The notes beneath the pieces were generated by a model. That model saw only the letters and a program-made list of their open reading frames with translations. It searched no databases and was not told where the DNA came from. Positions 33,672-42,835 of a stretch of 64,000 nt of DNA are shown here, in pieces. Both the position numbers and the translations under genes were made by a program. Numbering within the stretch: position 1 is the first letter of the stretch; every line of letters begins with the position of its first letter. This stretch comes from Hydrogenothermaceae bacterium (GTDB taxonomy: Bacteria; Aquificota; Aquificia; Aquificales; Hydrogenothermaceae), in assembly GCA_015519975.1 (NCBI GenBank), contig WIAL01000006.1, positions 1 to 64,000 of the forward strand, in the 5' to 3' direction.

Positions 33672-36335
33672 TTAAGTTAAATTAATCAACTTTTCAACTT
33701 CTTCTTCAGGCAAAGGTTTTGCAAAATAAAAACCCTGCACATAATCAACATCCATCTCTTTAAGCATATTGTACTGTGTTTCTGTTTCTACCCCTTCTGC
33801 TAAAGTTTTCATTCCAAAGGATTTTGCTAAAGTTATAATTGCCTGAACCACAGCTTTTGCTTTTTTATCTTCCACCATCGCTCTAACAAAAGATATATCT
33901 ACTTTTAAAATATCTGCGTTTATATCTTTTAAATAAGAAAGAGAAGAATAACCTGTCCCAAAATCATCTATTGCTATTTTTATATTTTTACACTTTTTTA
34001 ATCTTTCTATTATTTTTTCAGATTTTTCAGGTTCATCCATGTAAAGTCTTTCTGTTATCTCAAGTATAAATGAAGCAGGTAATTCTTTTATGTATTTAAA
34101 AACTTCTTCTGGAAAATTTGGATCTTTAAATGTTTTAGCAGAAATATTTATACTTATAGGTTTTTCCCATTTTATTATTTTTTGTGATACTTCTTGCAAA
34201 GCCCAGTTTGTAAACTCATCTAAAAAAATAGATTTTTCAAGTAAATCTATGAACTCGTTTGGATAATGAATTTTTCCATTTTTATCTTTAATTCTTATTA
34301 AAGCTTCAAATCCTGCCAGCTTTTTTGTTTTTGCATCAAAATAAGGTTGATAATGAAATACAAAAAGGTTTTCTCTTATTGCCTTTTGTATTAAATCTTC
34401 AGCTAAGACCCTTGATTTTATTTTTTCCTCTATATTTTTGTTGAAAAGTTTTATTACATTTATCCCTTCTTCTTTTGCATCTTTTAAGGCAATACTTGCA
34501 TTTTGGAGAAGTTGTTTAAAATTTTTACCATCATCAGGATAAACTGCTATTCCTCCATGGTAATGAATACCAATATTTTTACCGTTGATTTTAAAAATGG
34601 TTTCTCTATTTAATATATTTTTTAGCCTTTCTATAATTAAATACAAATCCTCTCTTTGTTTTAAATCTTTTATAAATATACCAAATTCATCTCCACCTAT
34701 TCTTCCAATAATATCATCTTTTTTAAAGTAATTTTTCAAAACTTTTGCAATATTCCTTAAAAGTTCATCCCCGATTTCTACAGAATATGTTTTATTTATA
34801 TAAGAAAAATTAGCAATATCTATAATAATTAAAGCTGACAGAATTTCTGGATTATGTATTAAATAATCATCTATTTTTACAGCAAAACCATTAAAGTTAT
34901 ATACATTGGTTAATATATCAAAAAACCTAAGCCGTTCATTTTCCTCTTGAAGATGGATCTCCTGGGTTATATCCCTTCCTAAAGAAACAAACTTTAATTC
35001 TCCATGAGGAAGTTTGACTGGTATTATTCTTTCGTCTATATAAAAAATTTCTCCATTTTTCTTTCTGTTTACAAAAACTGCTTCAAACTCCTTGCCCGAT
35101 AATATTGTTTTCCATAATTTTTCATAAAACTCTTTAGGTTGATATCCAGATTTAAAAATCCTTGGATTTTGCCCCATTAGCTCTTCCCTTGTATATCCTG
35201 TTAGCTCACATACATAATCATTTACATACTCTATATTTCCATTTTTATCTGTTATAATCACCCATTCAGATGACTTTTCAACAGCATTTTTTAGCAACAT
35301 GCTATCTTTTATGGTTTCTATTTTTTCAAGGGCAAAACTTAAATCTCTCTCAAGTTCTTCAAGTAAAGTTTTGTTCTCTTCCTCAAAATAGTAAGGTTCT
35401 GTTGCATATATATTTAAAACTGCTGCTACTTTTCCCTTTTTCTTTAACGGAATTGCTGCTGATGATAAAAATCCTCTTTTTAGCATCTCTTCTTTCCACG
35501 GCTTCATTACCGGATTGTTTTTTGTGTCTGCATTTATGAATATTTTCCCTTCTCTGTAAGCGCTTCCTGTTGGTCCTTTTCCTTCTGGGTATTTTGACCC
35601 TGTTGATATTGTTATAACATCTAAATATCCTTCATCTTTTCCGCATTGGTAAACTTTTTCAAAATGTCTTTTATTTTCATCAGGTTTTCCAATCCACACG
35701 AATTTAATATCAAGTTCTTTTACTAAGGTCTCACATACGGTTTTGTAAAGTTCTTCTTCTGTTAGAATTGTAGTTATTGCTTTATTTATGTTTCTTAAGG
35801 CTTTATATAGTTTCTCATATCTTTTTTGCTTTGTTATATCTACTACAAACACAAAACCTGCATGTCCTTCTTTATAAAGGATAGTATTTGAAAAAATAAT
35901 TGCATAACGATAGGAACCACTTTTAGTTTTAAGTTTTAACTCATCATAAATTTGAGAAAAATATTCACCTTTTAATCTTTTTTGAATTATTTCCTTTATT
36001 TTTTCTCTATGTTCCTTTGCTACAAGTTTATCTGGAGTCATTTTCTTTAGTTCTTCCAGAGAATATCCAGAAAGTTTTTGAAAATATTGATTTGCATAAA
36101 CAACCTTATCTTGATATATCATTAATCCAACAAAAGGAATTTCATAAACAGCTTTAGACGTATCGTAAAATTCTTTTATTTTTAGCAGAGATTGTATAGG
36201 CAGATCTGTAGTCAAATGATTTAAAAATTCATCTTCAGATATCTCTTCAAATATCTCAAATCTATTTAAAACATTTTTTATCTTTTCATAGTGATTAGGT
36301 TTTACCATGAAAAAATGAGAAAGATTTGTTGGCAT
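33672..36335 (-). CDS. PAS-GAF-PAS-GGDEF-EAL cyclic-di-GMP signalling protein, frame-shifted from upstream sensor
   Basis: 887 residues: PAS (about 60-170, YSLEELKKMTP), GAF (180-340), PAS (350-465, YTREELMGQNP and ITQEIHLQEENERL), GGDEF (RIGGDEFGIFI intact) and EAL (FEALIRI, IDDFGTGYSSL, LKVDISFVRAM, LAEGVETE). Both catalytic domains look active; no RxxD inhibition site precedes GGDEF. The first 25 residues (NLSHFFMVKPNHYEKIKNVL) read as the missing end of the PhnD-like domain in the preceding gene, and the ATG has no Shine-Dalgarno site. A -1 shift at A7 (36335-36341) would join the two into one protein of about 1060 residues. Confidence 0.85.
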   Translation of the reverse strand: MPTNLSHFFMVKPNHYEKIKNVLNRFEIFEEISEDEFLNHLTTDLPIQSLLKIKEFYDTSKAVYEIPFVGLMIYQDKVVYANQYFQKLSGYSLEELKKMTPDKLVAKEHREKIKEIIQKRLKGEYFSQIYDELKLKTKSGSYRYAIIFSNTILYKEGHAGFVFVVDITKQKRYEKLYKALRNINKAITTILTEEELYKTVCETLVKELDIKFVWIGKPDENKRHFEKVYQCGKDEGYLDVITISTGSKYPEGKGPTGSAYREGKIFINADTKNNPVMKPWKEEMLKRGFLSSAAIPLKKKGKVAAVLNIYATEPYYFEEENKTLLEELERDLSFALEKIETIKDSMLLKNAVEKSSEWVIITDKNGNIEYVNDYVCELTGYTREELMGQNPRIFKSGYQPKEFYEKLWKTILSGKEFEAVFVNRKKNGEIFYIDERIIPVKLPHGELKFVSLGRDITQEIHLQEENERLRFFDILTNVYNFNGFAVKIDDYLIHNPEILSALIIIDIANFSYINKTYSVEIGDELLRNIAKVLKNYFKKDDIIGRIGGDEFGIFIKDLKQREDLYLIIERLKNILNRETIFKINGKNIGIHYHGGIAVYPDDGKNFKQLLQNASIALKDAKEEGINVIKLFNKNIEEKIKSRVLAEDLIQKAIRENLFVFHYQPYFDAKTKKLAGFEALIRIKDKNGKIHYPNEFIDLLEKSIFLDEFTNWALQEVSQKIIKWEKPISINISAKTFKDPNFPEEVFKYIKELPASFILEITERLYMDEPEKSEKIIERLKKCKNIKIAIDDFGTGYSSLSYLKDINADILKVDISFVRAMVEDKKAKAVVQAIITLAKSFGMKTLAEGVETETQYNMLKEMDVDYVQGFYFAKPLPEEEVEKLINLT

Positions 36336-36841
36336 TTTTTTATAATTGGAACTTTATCTTTATCTTTTATTGCATAATAATTATCTTCGTACATTACTCC
36401 AAAGTCAGCTTTGCCTTCTTTAACAGAATAGTAAATGTCTTCTTGGGTTGGAACATATTCTATTTTAGTTCTTAAAAAATCAAACTCATTTAAATAAAGA
36501 ATAGGTAAAATATGGGTTTCAAGATATATGGTAGTTACTGTAATAGTATCTTTTTCTTTTGTAGGATCATATCCTATAAGGATAAAATCATCATTATGAT
36601 TTTTTAATTTTACGACAGGTATATAGCCTCTCTGATACAACCTAAAAGCAGTTATTGGGTTTGCATAATATAAATCGATATCCTCTTTACTTAAAGAAAG
36701 CCTTTCTTCAAAATAATCTTTAAATTTTATAAATTTGATTTTTTCATTTAATTTTTCTTCAAGTTCTTGAGAAAAATTCTCCCAAAATTTTAAACCCTCT
36801 TCTGTTTCAACATCATGCGGACAAATTGCAAAAGTTAACAA
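36302..36841 (-). CDS. PhnD-like periplasmic-binding domain, N-terminal part of a split sensor
   Basis: 179 residues of the phosphate/phosphonate-binding-protein fold: FAICPHD at the start, DLYYANPITAFRLYQRGYIPVV, and VKEGKADFGVMYEDNYYAI. No signal peptide or membrane segment, so it would act in the cytoplasm. It uses a TTG start behind AAGGAG. It lacks the last part of the domain, which is encoded in the -1 frame at the start of the GGDEF-EAL gene, overlapping by 34 bases. Best explained as the sensor domain of one signalling protein, by programmed slippage, mutation or a homopolymer sequencing error. Confidence 0.75.
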   Translation of the reverse strand: MLTFAICPHDVETEEGLKFWENFSQELEEKLNEKIKFIKFKDYFEERLSLSKEDIDLYYANPITAFRLYQRGYIPVVKLKNHNDDFILIGYDPTKEKDTITVTTIYLETHILPILYLNEFDFLRTKIEYVPTQEDIYYSVKEGKADFGVMYEDNYYAIKDKDKVPIIKKCQQIFLIFSW

Positions 36842-36842
36842 A

Positions 36843-37049
36843 TCAAACTCCTTTAATTAGTTTATAAAGCCACCAAGCTACAATGAATAGCCCCCAAAAA
36901 ATTAAGACAAAAACTAACGTAAACTTTAATGTTTTGAAAAATAGAGCTATTACCATAAAGATAGTATAAGGCAAAGCTACAAGCAACATTAAAAATAAAA
37001 CAGCCAGTATAAAAACTACAGTTAAAGCTATAGCTTTTTGTTTATTCAT
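36843..37049 (-). CDS. Small two-helix membrane protein
   Basis: 68 residues. Two hydrophobic segments (about 7-36 and 43-62) ending in the basic tail YKLIKGV. No recognised family. It overlaps the mqnE stop by 8 bases and ends one base before the PhnD-like start, so it belongs to the mqnE-signalling operon. Confidence 0.55.
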   Translation of the reverse strand: MNKQKAIALTVVFILAVLFLMLLVALPYTIFMVIALFFKTLKFTLVFVLIFWGLFIVAWWLYKLIKGV

Positions 37050-38160
37050 AAATTTTTATTGGATTATAGAGAGTATCTCTTTCTACAGGTATTTTATCGG
37101 CTTCTTTTATTAGCTTGATAAGTCTTTCTTTTTGCTGCTGAGTTGGCGATTTTGCTCCTGCAAAATGGGCTATTTTTTCTTCCATAACAGTCCCGTCCAT
37201 ATCATCAGCACCAAAATTTAAAGCTATCTGGGCTATTTTTTCGCCAAGCATTACCCAGTAAGATTTTATGTGAGGAACATTATCAAGTAAAAGTCTTGAA
37301 ACTGCTATAGTTTTCAAATCGTCTATTCCTGAAGTGTGTTCAGTTTTCCCAAGGTCATTATTCTCTGGCTGAAAAGCAAGAGGTATAAAACAGGTAAATC
37401 CTCCTGTTTCGTCTTGAGCTTCTCTTATTTTTAAAATATGGTCAACCCTTTCCTCTATTGTTTCAACATGTCCATAAAGCATAGTAGTTGTAGATTTTAA
37501 CCCGAGTTTATGGGCTGTTTTATGTATTTCAAGATATTTTTTCCATCCTATCTTTTCAGGGGCTATTATTCTTCTTACTCTTGGTGAAAATATTTCAGCT
37601 CCGCCTCCTGGAAGACTTCCAAGGCCTGCTTCTTTTAATGCAGTAAGTGTTTCTTCATAAGAAAGTTTTGAAAGATTTGAAAGATAGTCTATCTCAACAG
37701 CAGTAAAAGCTTTTATATGAAGCTGAGGAAAATTTTCTTTTAATGTTTTTACTATGTTTAGATAATCTTCAAATTTCCAATCTGGATGTAGCCCTCCTAC
37801 TATGTGAACTTCTGATGCTCCCTGTGAAACTGCGTATTTTGCTTTTTCAATTATTTCATCCATTGTCATTTCATAAGCTTTTGGGTCATTTTTATCAATT
37901 GTAGCAAAAGCGCAGAATTTACAATCTAAAGTACATATATTTGTAGGATTTATCTGCCTGTTTATAACAAAATAAACATATTTCCCGCTTTTTTCTTCTT
38001 TTTTAAGATTTGCAAGTGTTCCAAGAGTAAGTAAATCATTTGTATTAAAAAGTTTTACTCCATCTTCGAAGGAAAGTCTTTCTCCATTTAGAACTTTATC
38101 TATAATAGGATATAAATTTTTGTCAGTACAAAAATCAATCAAATCTTTCTCTATTTTCAA
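37042..38160 (-). CDS. mqnE: Aminodeoxyfutalosine synthase
   Basis: Radical SAM enzyme of the futalosine menaquinone pathway. 372 residues. NPTNICTLDCKFCAFA carries the C-x3-C-x2-C cluster motif. VGGLHPDWKFEDYL and LGSLPGGGAEIFSPRVRRII fit MqnE. The related MqnC shares the PGGGAE element but usually has a different first loop, so MqnE is preferred. A TTG start lies behind GAGGTAGAG. Menaquinone use fits anaerobic or microaerobic respiration in Aquificota. Confidence 0.85.
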   Translation of the reverse strand: MKIEKDLIDFCTDKNLYPIIDKVLNGERLSFEDGVKLFNTNDLLTLGTLANLKKEEKSGKYVYFVINRQINPTNICTLDCKFCAFATIDKNDPKAYEMTMDEIIEKAKYAVSQGASEVHIVGGLHPDWKFEDYLNIVKTLKENFPQLHIKAFTAVEIDYLSNLSKLSYEETLTALKEAGLGSLPGGGAEIFSPRVRRIIAPEKIGWKKYLEIHKTAHKLGLKSTTTMLYGHVETIEERVDHILKIREAQDETGGFTCFIPLAFQPENNDLGKTEHTSGIDDLKTIAVSRLLLDNVPHIKSYWVMLGEKIAQIALNFGADDMDGTVMEEKIAHFAGAKSPTQQQKERLIKLIKEADKIPVERDTLYNPIKIYE

Positions 38161-38218
38161 TTCTCTACCTCTTTAAGACTACTTTTATAGTTCATAAAAA
38201 AATTGTATCATTTTAATT

Positions 38219-38983
38219 ATGAAAAGATTAACGATGATATTAATATTACTTTTTATTGGAGTTTCAATGGCTAAAGAGATTGAAATAAAAACCGATGATG
38301 GTTTTATCCTTAAAGGATTTTTAGACTATCCTACTGTTAAAAAAGAAAAATATCCTGTTATTGTTTTTGCACATCAATTTGGGACAACCCATAGAATCTG
38401 GTCTGAATTTGCAAAAGAGTGTAGAGATAGAGGTTATGCCACCCTGTTAATAGATTTAAGAGGACACGGTCTTTCTATTTATCAAAATGGAAAAGAAAAT
38501 AAAATAGTTTTTCCAAAAAATGAAAATTTTTCACTAATTGATTTAATAGCATCTTTCAAAAAAAGTGCTGTAAAAGTGAATTTTAAGAAAATCCCTGACG
38601 ATATTTCTTTATGGATAGATTACCTACTGGATAATGAAAAAATAGATCCAGATAATGTTTACCTCATAGGTGCTTCGCTTGGAGCAATATCAATAATTCC
38701 TGTCGTTCTTACACAAGATATAAAAGCTTTAGTTTCCATTTCTCCTGGATCACCTGCTATAATGGGAGAAGAAAAGGTAAAGCTTGCCTTGACTTCTTAT
38801 GAAAATCCAATACTTTTTATTGCATCAAATGAAGACCCAATAGGAAGTGGAAAGGTAGTTTTGAAACTTTTAAAAGAAAGTATAAATGGTCAGGTAATAC
38901 TTTTAAAAGGAAAAGGTCACGGAGTAATACTTCTTGATAAAGTAAAAAGCTATATATTCACTTTCTTAGAAGAAAATAAATGA
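38219..38983 (+). CDS. Exported alpha/beta hydrolase
   Basis: 254 residues. N-terminal signal peptide (MKRLTMILILLFIGVSMA). The hydrolase fold has nucleophile elbow GASLGA (Ser at about residue 155), an oxyanion-side HQFGTTHRIW, and catalytic His near GKGHGVILL. The substrate is unknown (dienelactone-hydrolase/peptidase S9-like). Its stop overlaps the RluA-type start (ATGA). No clear Shine-Dalgarno precedes the ATG. Confidence 0.82.
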   Translation: MKRLTMILILLFIGVSMAKEIEIKTDDGFILKGFLDYPTVKKEKYPVIVFAHQFGTTHRIWSEFAKECRDRGYATLLIDLRGHGLSIYQNGKENKIVFPKNENFSLIDLIASFKKSAVKVNFKKIPDDISLWIDYLLDNEKIDPDNVYLIGASLGAISIIPVVLTQDIKALVSISPGSPAIMGEEKVKLALTSYENPILFIASNEDPIGSGKVVLKLLKESINGQVILLKGKGHGVILLDKVKSYIFTFLEENK

Positions 38984-39810
38984 AAAAACTTGCAGTAAAA
39001 AATCAAGAAAACTTAAAGGATTTTATTGCAAAAAATCTGAAAATATCAAAAAGTAAAGCTAAGGCACTTATAGATTCTAAAAATGTTCTTGTTAATGGAA
39101 ATAGAGTCTGGATAGCCACCCATACCTTAAATAAAGGTGATATTGTAGAAATACTTGAAAGCAAACCTGTAGAAAACAAAAACATAACTATTTCCCAAAA
39201 GGATATAATATATGAAGATAATTTTATAATAGCCGTAAATAAACCTGCATTTTTAATATCAGAAAGTAAGAAAAACTCTGTAGAAGACCAGCTAAAGAAA
39301 ATAAAAGGAAAAAATATAAAAGCAATTCACAGGCTTGATAAAGAAACATCTGGTGTATTACTTTTTGCAAAATCTTATTCAATTTTTGAAAAATTTAAGA
39401 AACTCTGGGAAGATAAAAACGTAAAAAAAATATACAGAGCAGTTTCGCACGGAAAAGCTTATTTTAAAAATAAAATAATAAATTTCAATATAGACGGCAA
39501 ATATGCAAAATCGGAAGTAAAAACATTAAAGACTACTAATAATTATTCATATTTTGAAGTAGACATCAAAACAGGAAGAAAACATCAAATAAGGATACAT
39601 CTCTCAAAAATAGGACATCCAATTGTTGGTGATAAAGATTACGGTAAAAAATTTATAGACGATCCTATTGCAAAAATTGTAAATAGACAGTTACTTCATG
39701 CTTATTCTATAGCCTTTTTTCATCCATATTTAAAGAAAAAAGTTATAATAAATGCTCCTATTCCATCAGATTTTAAAAATTTTTTAAAAAAGGTAAATTT
39801 ACATAAATGA
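38980..39810 (+). CDS. RluA-family pseudouridine synthase
   Basis: 276 residues. The N-terminal S4 RNA-binding domain (KNLKISKSKAKALIDSKNVLVNGNRV) is followed by the catalytic domain with IHRLDKETSGVLLFAK, where Asp is the nucleophile. GRKHQIRIHLSKIGHPIVGDKDYG is the second RluA signature. It modifies uridine in rRNA or tRNA; the exact position is not predictable. Overlaps neighbours by 4 bases on both sides. Confidence 0.92.
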   Translation: MKKLAVKNQENLKDFIAKNLKISKSKAKALIDSKNVLVNGNRVWIATHTLNKGDIVEILESKPVENKNITISQKDIIYEDNFIIAVNKPAFLISESKKNSVEDQLKKIKGKNIKAIHRLDKETSGVLLFAKSYSIFEKFKKLWEDKNVKKIYRAVSHGKAYFKNKIINFNIDGKYAKSEVKTLKTTNNYSYFEVDIKTGRKHQIRIHLSKIGHPIVGDKDYGKKFIDDPIAKIVNRQLLHAYSIAFFHPYLKKKVIINAPIPSDFKNFLKKVNLHK

Positions 39811-40886
39811 AACTTTTAGATAGATATATTTTAAAAAAGCTTTTTACAATATTTTTTATTGTAATTCCGGCTTTTGCTTTTATATCTGTTTTAATTCAGA
39901 TAATTGAAAAGATTAAAAATATCAAAGTTTTTGAACCTTTAAATTTTTTAATTTATCTTGCAACATCACTCCCAGAAAAACTTTATTACGTTATACCTAT
40001 TGCTGCAGTTATTTCTTTTTTTATTGTATACAGGGAACTTATAGTTTCACGAAAAGTTTACCCAATTTTTCTAAATGGAATTTCACTAAAATATCTTATT
40101 ATTCCGGCAGTTTTATTTTCAACGGCTGTTTTTATTATACAAGTTGTTAATAACCTTATAATAATGCCTAAATCAAAGGAACTTTCAATGAAGTATTACA
40201 AAACCCTTAAAGGAGGTAAGTTAAAAAGTGAAGAAGATAAGTATATTTTCATATCCAATCAATGGATAAAAATTGACAATTTTACATTTGCCTATTTTGG
40301 ATTTCTTGATCTAAATAACTACATAGGAAGAAATTTTATATACTTGAAACTTGATAATAAAGACTTTTATCCATTATTTAGAATTGAAGCAGAAAAAGTT
40401 TCTATAAAGAAAGGAAAACTTAAACTTTTTAACGGTAGAATTGTTTCACTTGCAGATGTTATAAACTTTGATTATTCAAAATTTGACAAACTAGATTATC
40501 CTGTAAAAATTGATACTGAGAACTTAAAAAAATTAGTTAAAATTAAAAAACCTGTATCTATATTACAGTTTTATGAAAAAGCTGTAATTGCTGATAGATT
40601 TGGATACCCTTCTGGATATTTTTGGAGCAGATTTTTTTCATATTTAACAACAATTTTTTCACCAATAGTATTAATTATTTTCATTTATCCATGGATATGG
40701 ATAAAAAGAAGAGAAAAATACATTGTTATATTCGGTTCTATTTTGTTTTACTGGTATGCAGTTTCTGCAATTGCATCGCTTTCTGAAACAGGAGCTGTTC
40801 CTTATTTCTTACCTACTTTTGTAAATTTCATATATTTAGCTATAGGTTTAGTACTGCTTTTTAGAATTAAGTTTGTTGAGCTTTAG
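39807..40886 (+). CDS. LptF/LptG-family permease (YjgP/YjgQ)
   Basis: 359 residues. Three N-terminal membrane helices, a periplasmic beta-jellyroll-like middle domain (about 110-255), and three C-terminal helices. It opens with MKLLDRYILKKLFTIFFIVI, the family signature. It would pair with LptB in lipopolysaccharide export from the inner membrane. LptF and LptG are not distinguishable by eye. The 3' end overlaps convergent pheA by 20 bases. Confidence 0.87.
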   Translation: MKLLDRYILKKLFTIFFIVIPAFAFISVLIQIIEKIKNIKVFEPLNFLIYLATSLPEKLYYVIPIAAVISFFIVYRELIVSRKVYPIFLNGISLKYLIIPAVLFSTAVFIIQVVNNLIIMPKSKELSMKYYKTLKGGKLKSEEDKYIFISNQWIKIDNFTFAYFGFLDLNNYIGRNFIYLKLDNKDFYPLFRIEAEKVSIKKGKLKLFNGRIVSLADVINFDYSKFDKLDYPVKIDTENLKKLVKIKKPVSILQFYEKAVIADRFGYPSGYFWSRFFSYLTTIFSPIVLIIFIYPWIWIKRREKYIVIFGSILFYWYAVSAIASLSETGAVPYFLPTFVNFIYLAIGLVLLFRIKFVEL

Positions 40887-41979
40887 GATAAGATCCAAGT
40901 ATTTTAAAATAAGGGGATTTTTGTTTCAGTTCTTCTAAAGCCTCTTTTACATTTTTATCTTCAATATGCCCTTCAATATCTGTAAAAAATATATAGTCCC
41001 ACGCACCTTTTTTTGACGGTCTTGACTCAATTTTAGTCATATTTATTTTTCTTCTGTATAAAGGTTCCAAAGTTTTATACAAAGCTCCAACTTCATTTTT
41101 AACTGAAAAAATAAATGTTGTTTTATCATTTCCTGTAGGCTGTGGTATTTTATCTTCATTTCCTATAATTAAAAATCTCGTAAAGTTGTGAAGGTGTTTA
41201 TCAATTTTTCTCTCTATTATATGAAGACCGTAAATATCTGCTGCTGCTTCACTTGCTATTGCAACAGCTTCAAAATCATCCTTTGCCATTTCAGCTGCCT
41301 TTGCTGTACTTTCAACTTCAATAAGCTGTGCATCAGGTAAATTTTTGTGGAGCCAGTCTCTACATTCTGCCAGAGCATGTCTGTGAGAATAAACCCTTTC
41401 CACTTCGTTTAAATTAGGATTTATCCCCATTAGATGAAGAGAAATTTCAAGAATAATTTCTCCTGTTATGTAAAGAGGATAATCTATAAGCATATCAAGG
41501 GTATAATTAACAACTCCTTCAATTGTATTTTCAACAGGTACAACTCCAAAATCAACTTTTTCTTTTACTATTTCTTCAAAAACATCCTTTATTGTAGAAA
41601 CCGGGATATGCTCAACAGCCTGACCAAAATACTGGATACTAGCCTGATGTGTGAAGGTAGCACGGGGACCTAGATAAGCAACTTTTATATTCTCTTCTGT
41701 TGATCTACAAGCAGATATTATTTCTCTAAATACAGGTTTAATAGCATCAGTTGGAAACTCCCCGTACTGCTCATTTAATCTTTGAAGCCTTTCAAAAATT
41801 TCTTGTTCTCTACTTGGAACGTATATCGGCAGGTTGTACTGCTTTTTTATATGTCCAACTTCTTTTGCGAGCTTTGCCCTTTCATTTAAAAGTTTAACTA
41901 TAGTTTCATCTATTTCATCTATTTTTTTCCTAAGCTGTGAAAGTTTTTCCTTTGCTTCCAATGGTATATTACTGCTCAT
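40867..41979 (-). CDS. pheA: Bifunctional chorismate mutase / prephenate dehydratase
   Basis: 370 residues. AroQ chorismate mutase domain (1-95, LRKKIDEIDETIVKLLNERAKLAKEVG). Prephenate dehydratase domain (about 98-275, AYLGPRATFTHQA, VPVENTIEGVVNYTLD, THRFLI-like NFTRFLIIG). C-terminal ACT domain with ESRPSKKGAWDYIFF, which senses phenylalanine. Makes phenylpyruvate for Phe synthesis. The ATG follows AAGGAAAAAGGG. Confidence 0.95.
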   Translation of the reverse strand: MSSNIPLEAKEKLSQLRKKIDEIDETIVKLLNERAKLAKEVGHIKKQYNLPIYVPSREQEIFERLQRLNEQYGEFPTDAIKPVFREIISACRSTEENIKVAYLGPRATFTHQASIQYFGQAVEHIPVSTIKDVFEEIVKEKVDFGVVPVENTIEGVVNYTLDMLIDYPLYITGEIILEISLHLMGINPNLNEVERVYSHRHALAECRDWLHKNLPDAQLIEVESTAKAAEMAKDDFEAVAIASEAAADIYGLHIIERKIDKHLHNFTRFLIIGNEDKIPQPTGNDKTTFIFSVKNEVGALYKTLEPLYRRKINMTKIESRPSKKGAWDYIFFTDIEGHIEDKNVKEALEELKQKSPYFKILGSYPKAQQT

Positions 41980-42052
41980 CCCTTTTTCCTTTTGAGTTAA
42001 TCTGAATACTATTATAAAATATTTTAAAACCTAAAGCTGATAAGAGGCCACA

Positions 42053-42835
42053 TTGATAAAAGATTATAAAGTAGAAATAACTGAAAATAGATTTATTTCT
42101 GGAATAACATGGCTTTTAAAATTTAAAAACAAAGAAATTGCTGAAAAAGCAAAACCAGCCCACTTTGTTATGGTTAGACCTACATCTGAACATCAGTATG
42201 ATCCTATGATGAGAAGAGCTTTTGCAATAGCAGATGTGGTAGATGATGAAATATGGATTTATTACGATGTTTATGGAAGAGGAACAAAAACATTAACTGA
42301 GAAAAAAGTTGGAGATGAGATAGAAGTCCTTGCTCCTTTAGGAAAGAATTTGTTTCCTGAAAATTTTGATTATTATCTTTTAGTTGGCGGTGGTATTGGT
42401 TTTGCCGGACTTTCATATTTAATGAAAAAATTAAGAGAAAAAAATAAACCTTTTAAAGCTATATATGGAGTAAGAAGAAAAGAACAGCTGTCAATGCTTG
42501 ACTGGATAAAAGAAAACGATTTCGAAAATAATGTAATTATTTACACAGAAGATGGAAGTTACGGAAAAAAAGGACTTGTTACAAGAGATTTAAAAGAGCT
42601 CGCTCTTGAGAATGAAAATACCGCAATTTTTACCTGTGGGCCTCACGGAATGATGAAAGCAGTTGATAAAATTGCAAAAGAAATAAAAGTTCCTTGTTAT
42701 GCTTCTTTAGAAAGTAAAATGGCGTGCGGATTTGGTATTTGTATAGGATGCGTAATTAAAGATGTGGAAAAAGATTCTTACGTAAGGGTTTGTTACGAAG
42801 GGCCTGTTTTTGACACTTACAAAATAGAGCTTTAA
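42053..42835 (+). CDS. pyrK: Dihydroorotate dehydrogenase electron transfer subunit
   Basis: 260 residues, ferredoxin-reductase-like. FAD-binding RRAFAIADV region, NAD domain (LLVGGGIGFAGL), and the 2Fe-2S site near the C-terminus: CGPHGMM then LESKMACGFGICIGCVIK plus a final Cys (VRVCYEG). It transfers electrons from type 1B dihydroorotate dehydrogenase to NAD. pyrD is not adjacent, in line with the scattered operons of Aquificota. A TTG start lies behind AAGAGG. The 3' end overlaps the convergent antiporter by 4 bases. Confidence 0.88.
   Translation: MIKDYKVEITENRFISGITWLLKFKNKEIAEKAKPAHFVMVRPTSEHQYDPMMRRAFAIADVVDDEIWIYYDVYGRGTKTLTEKKVGDEIEVLAPLGKNLFPENFDYYLLVGGGIGFAGLSYLMKKLREKNKPFKAIYGVRRKEQLSMLDWIKENDFENNVIIYTEDGSYGKKGLVTRDLKELALENENTAIFTCGPHGMMKAVDKIAKEIKVPCYASLESKMACGFGICIGCVIKDVEKDSYVRVCYEGPVFDTYKIEL

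Noticed and set aside
42016-42027. TAAAATATTTTA palindrome upstream of pyrK
   Set aside because: Only 12 bp and fully AT in an AT-rich genome; expected by chance.
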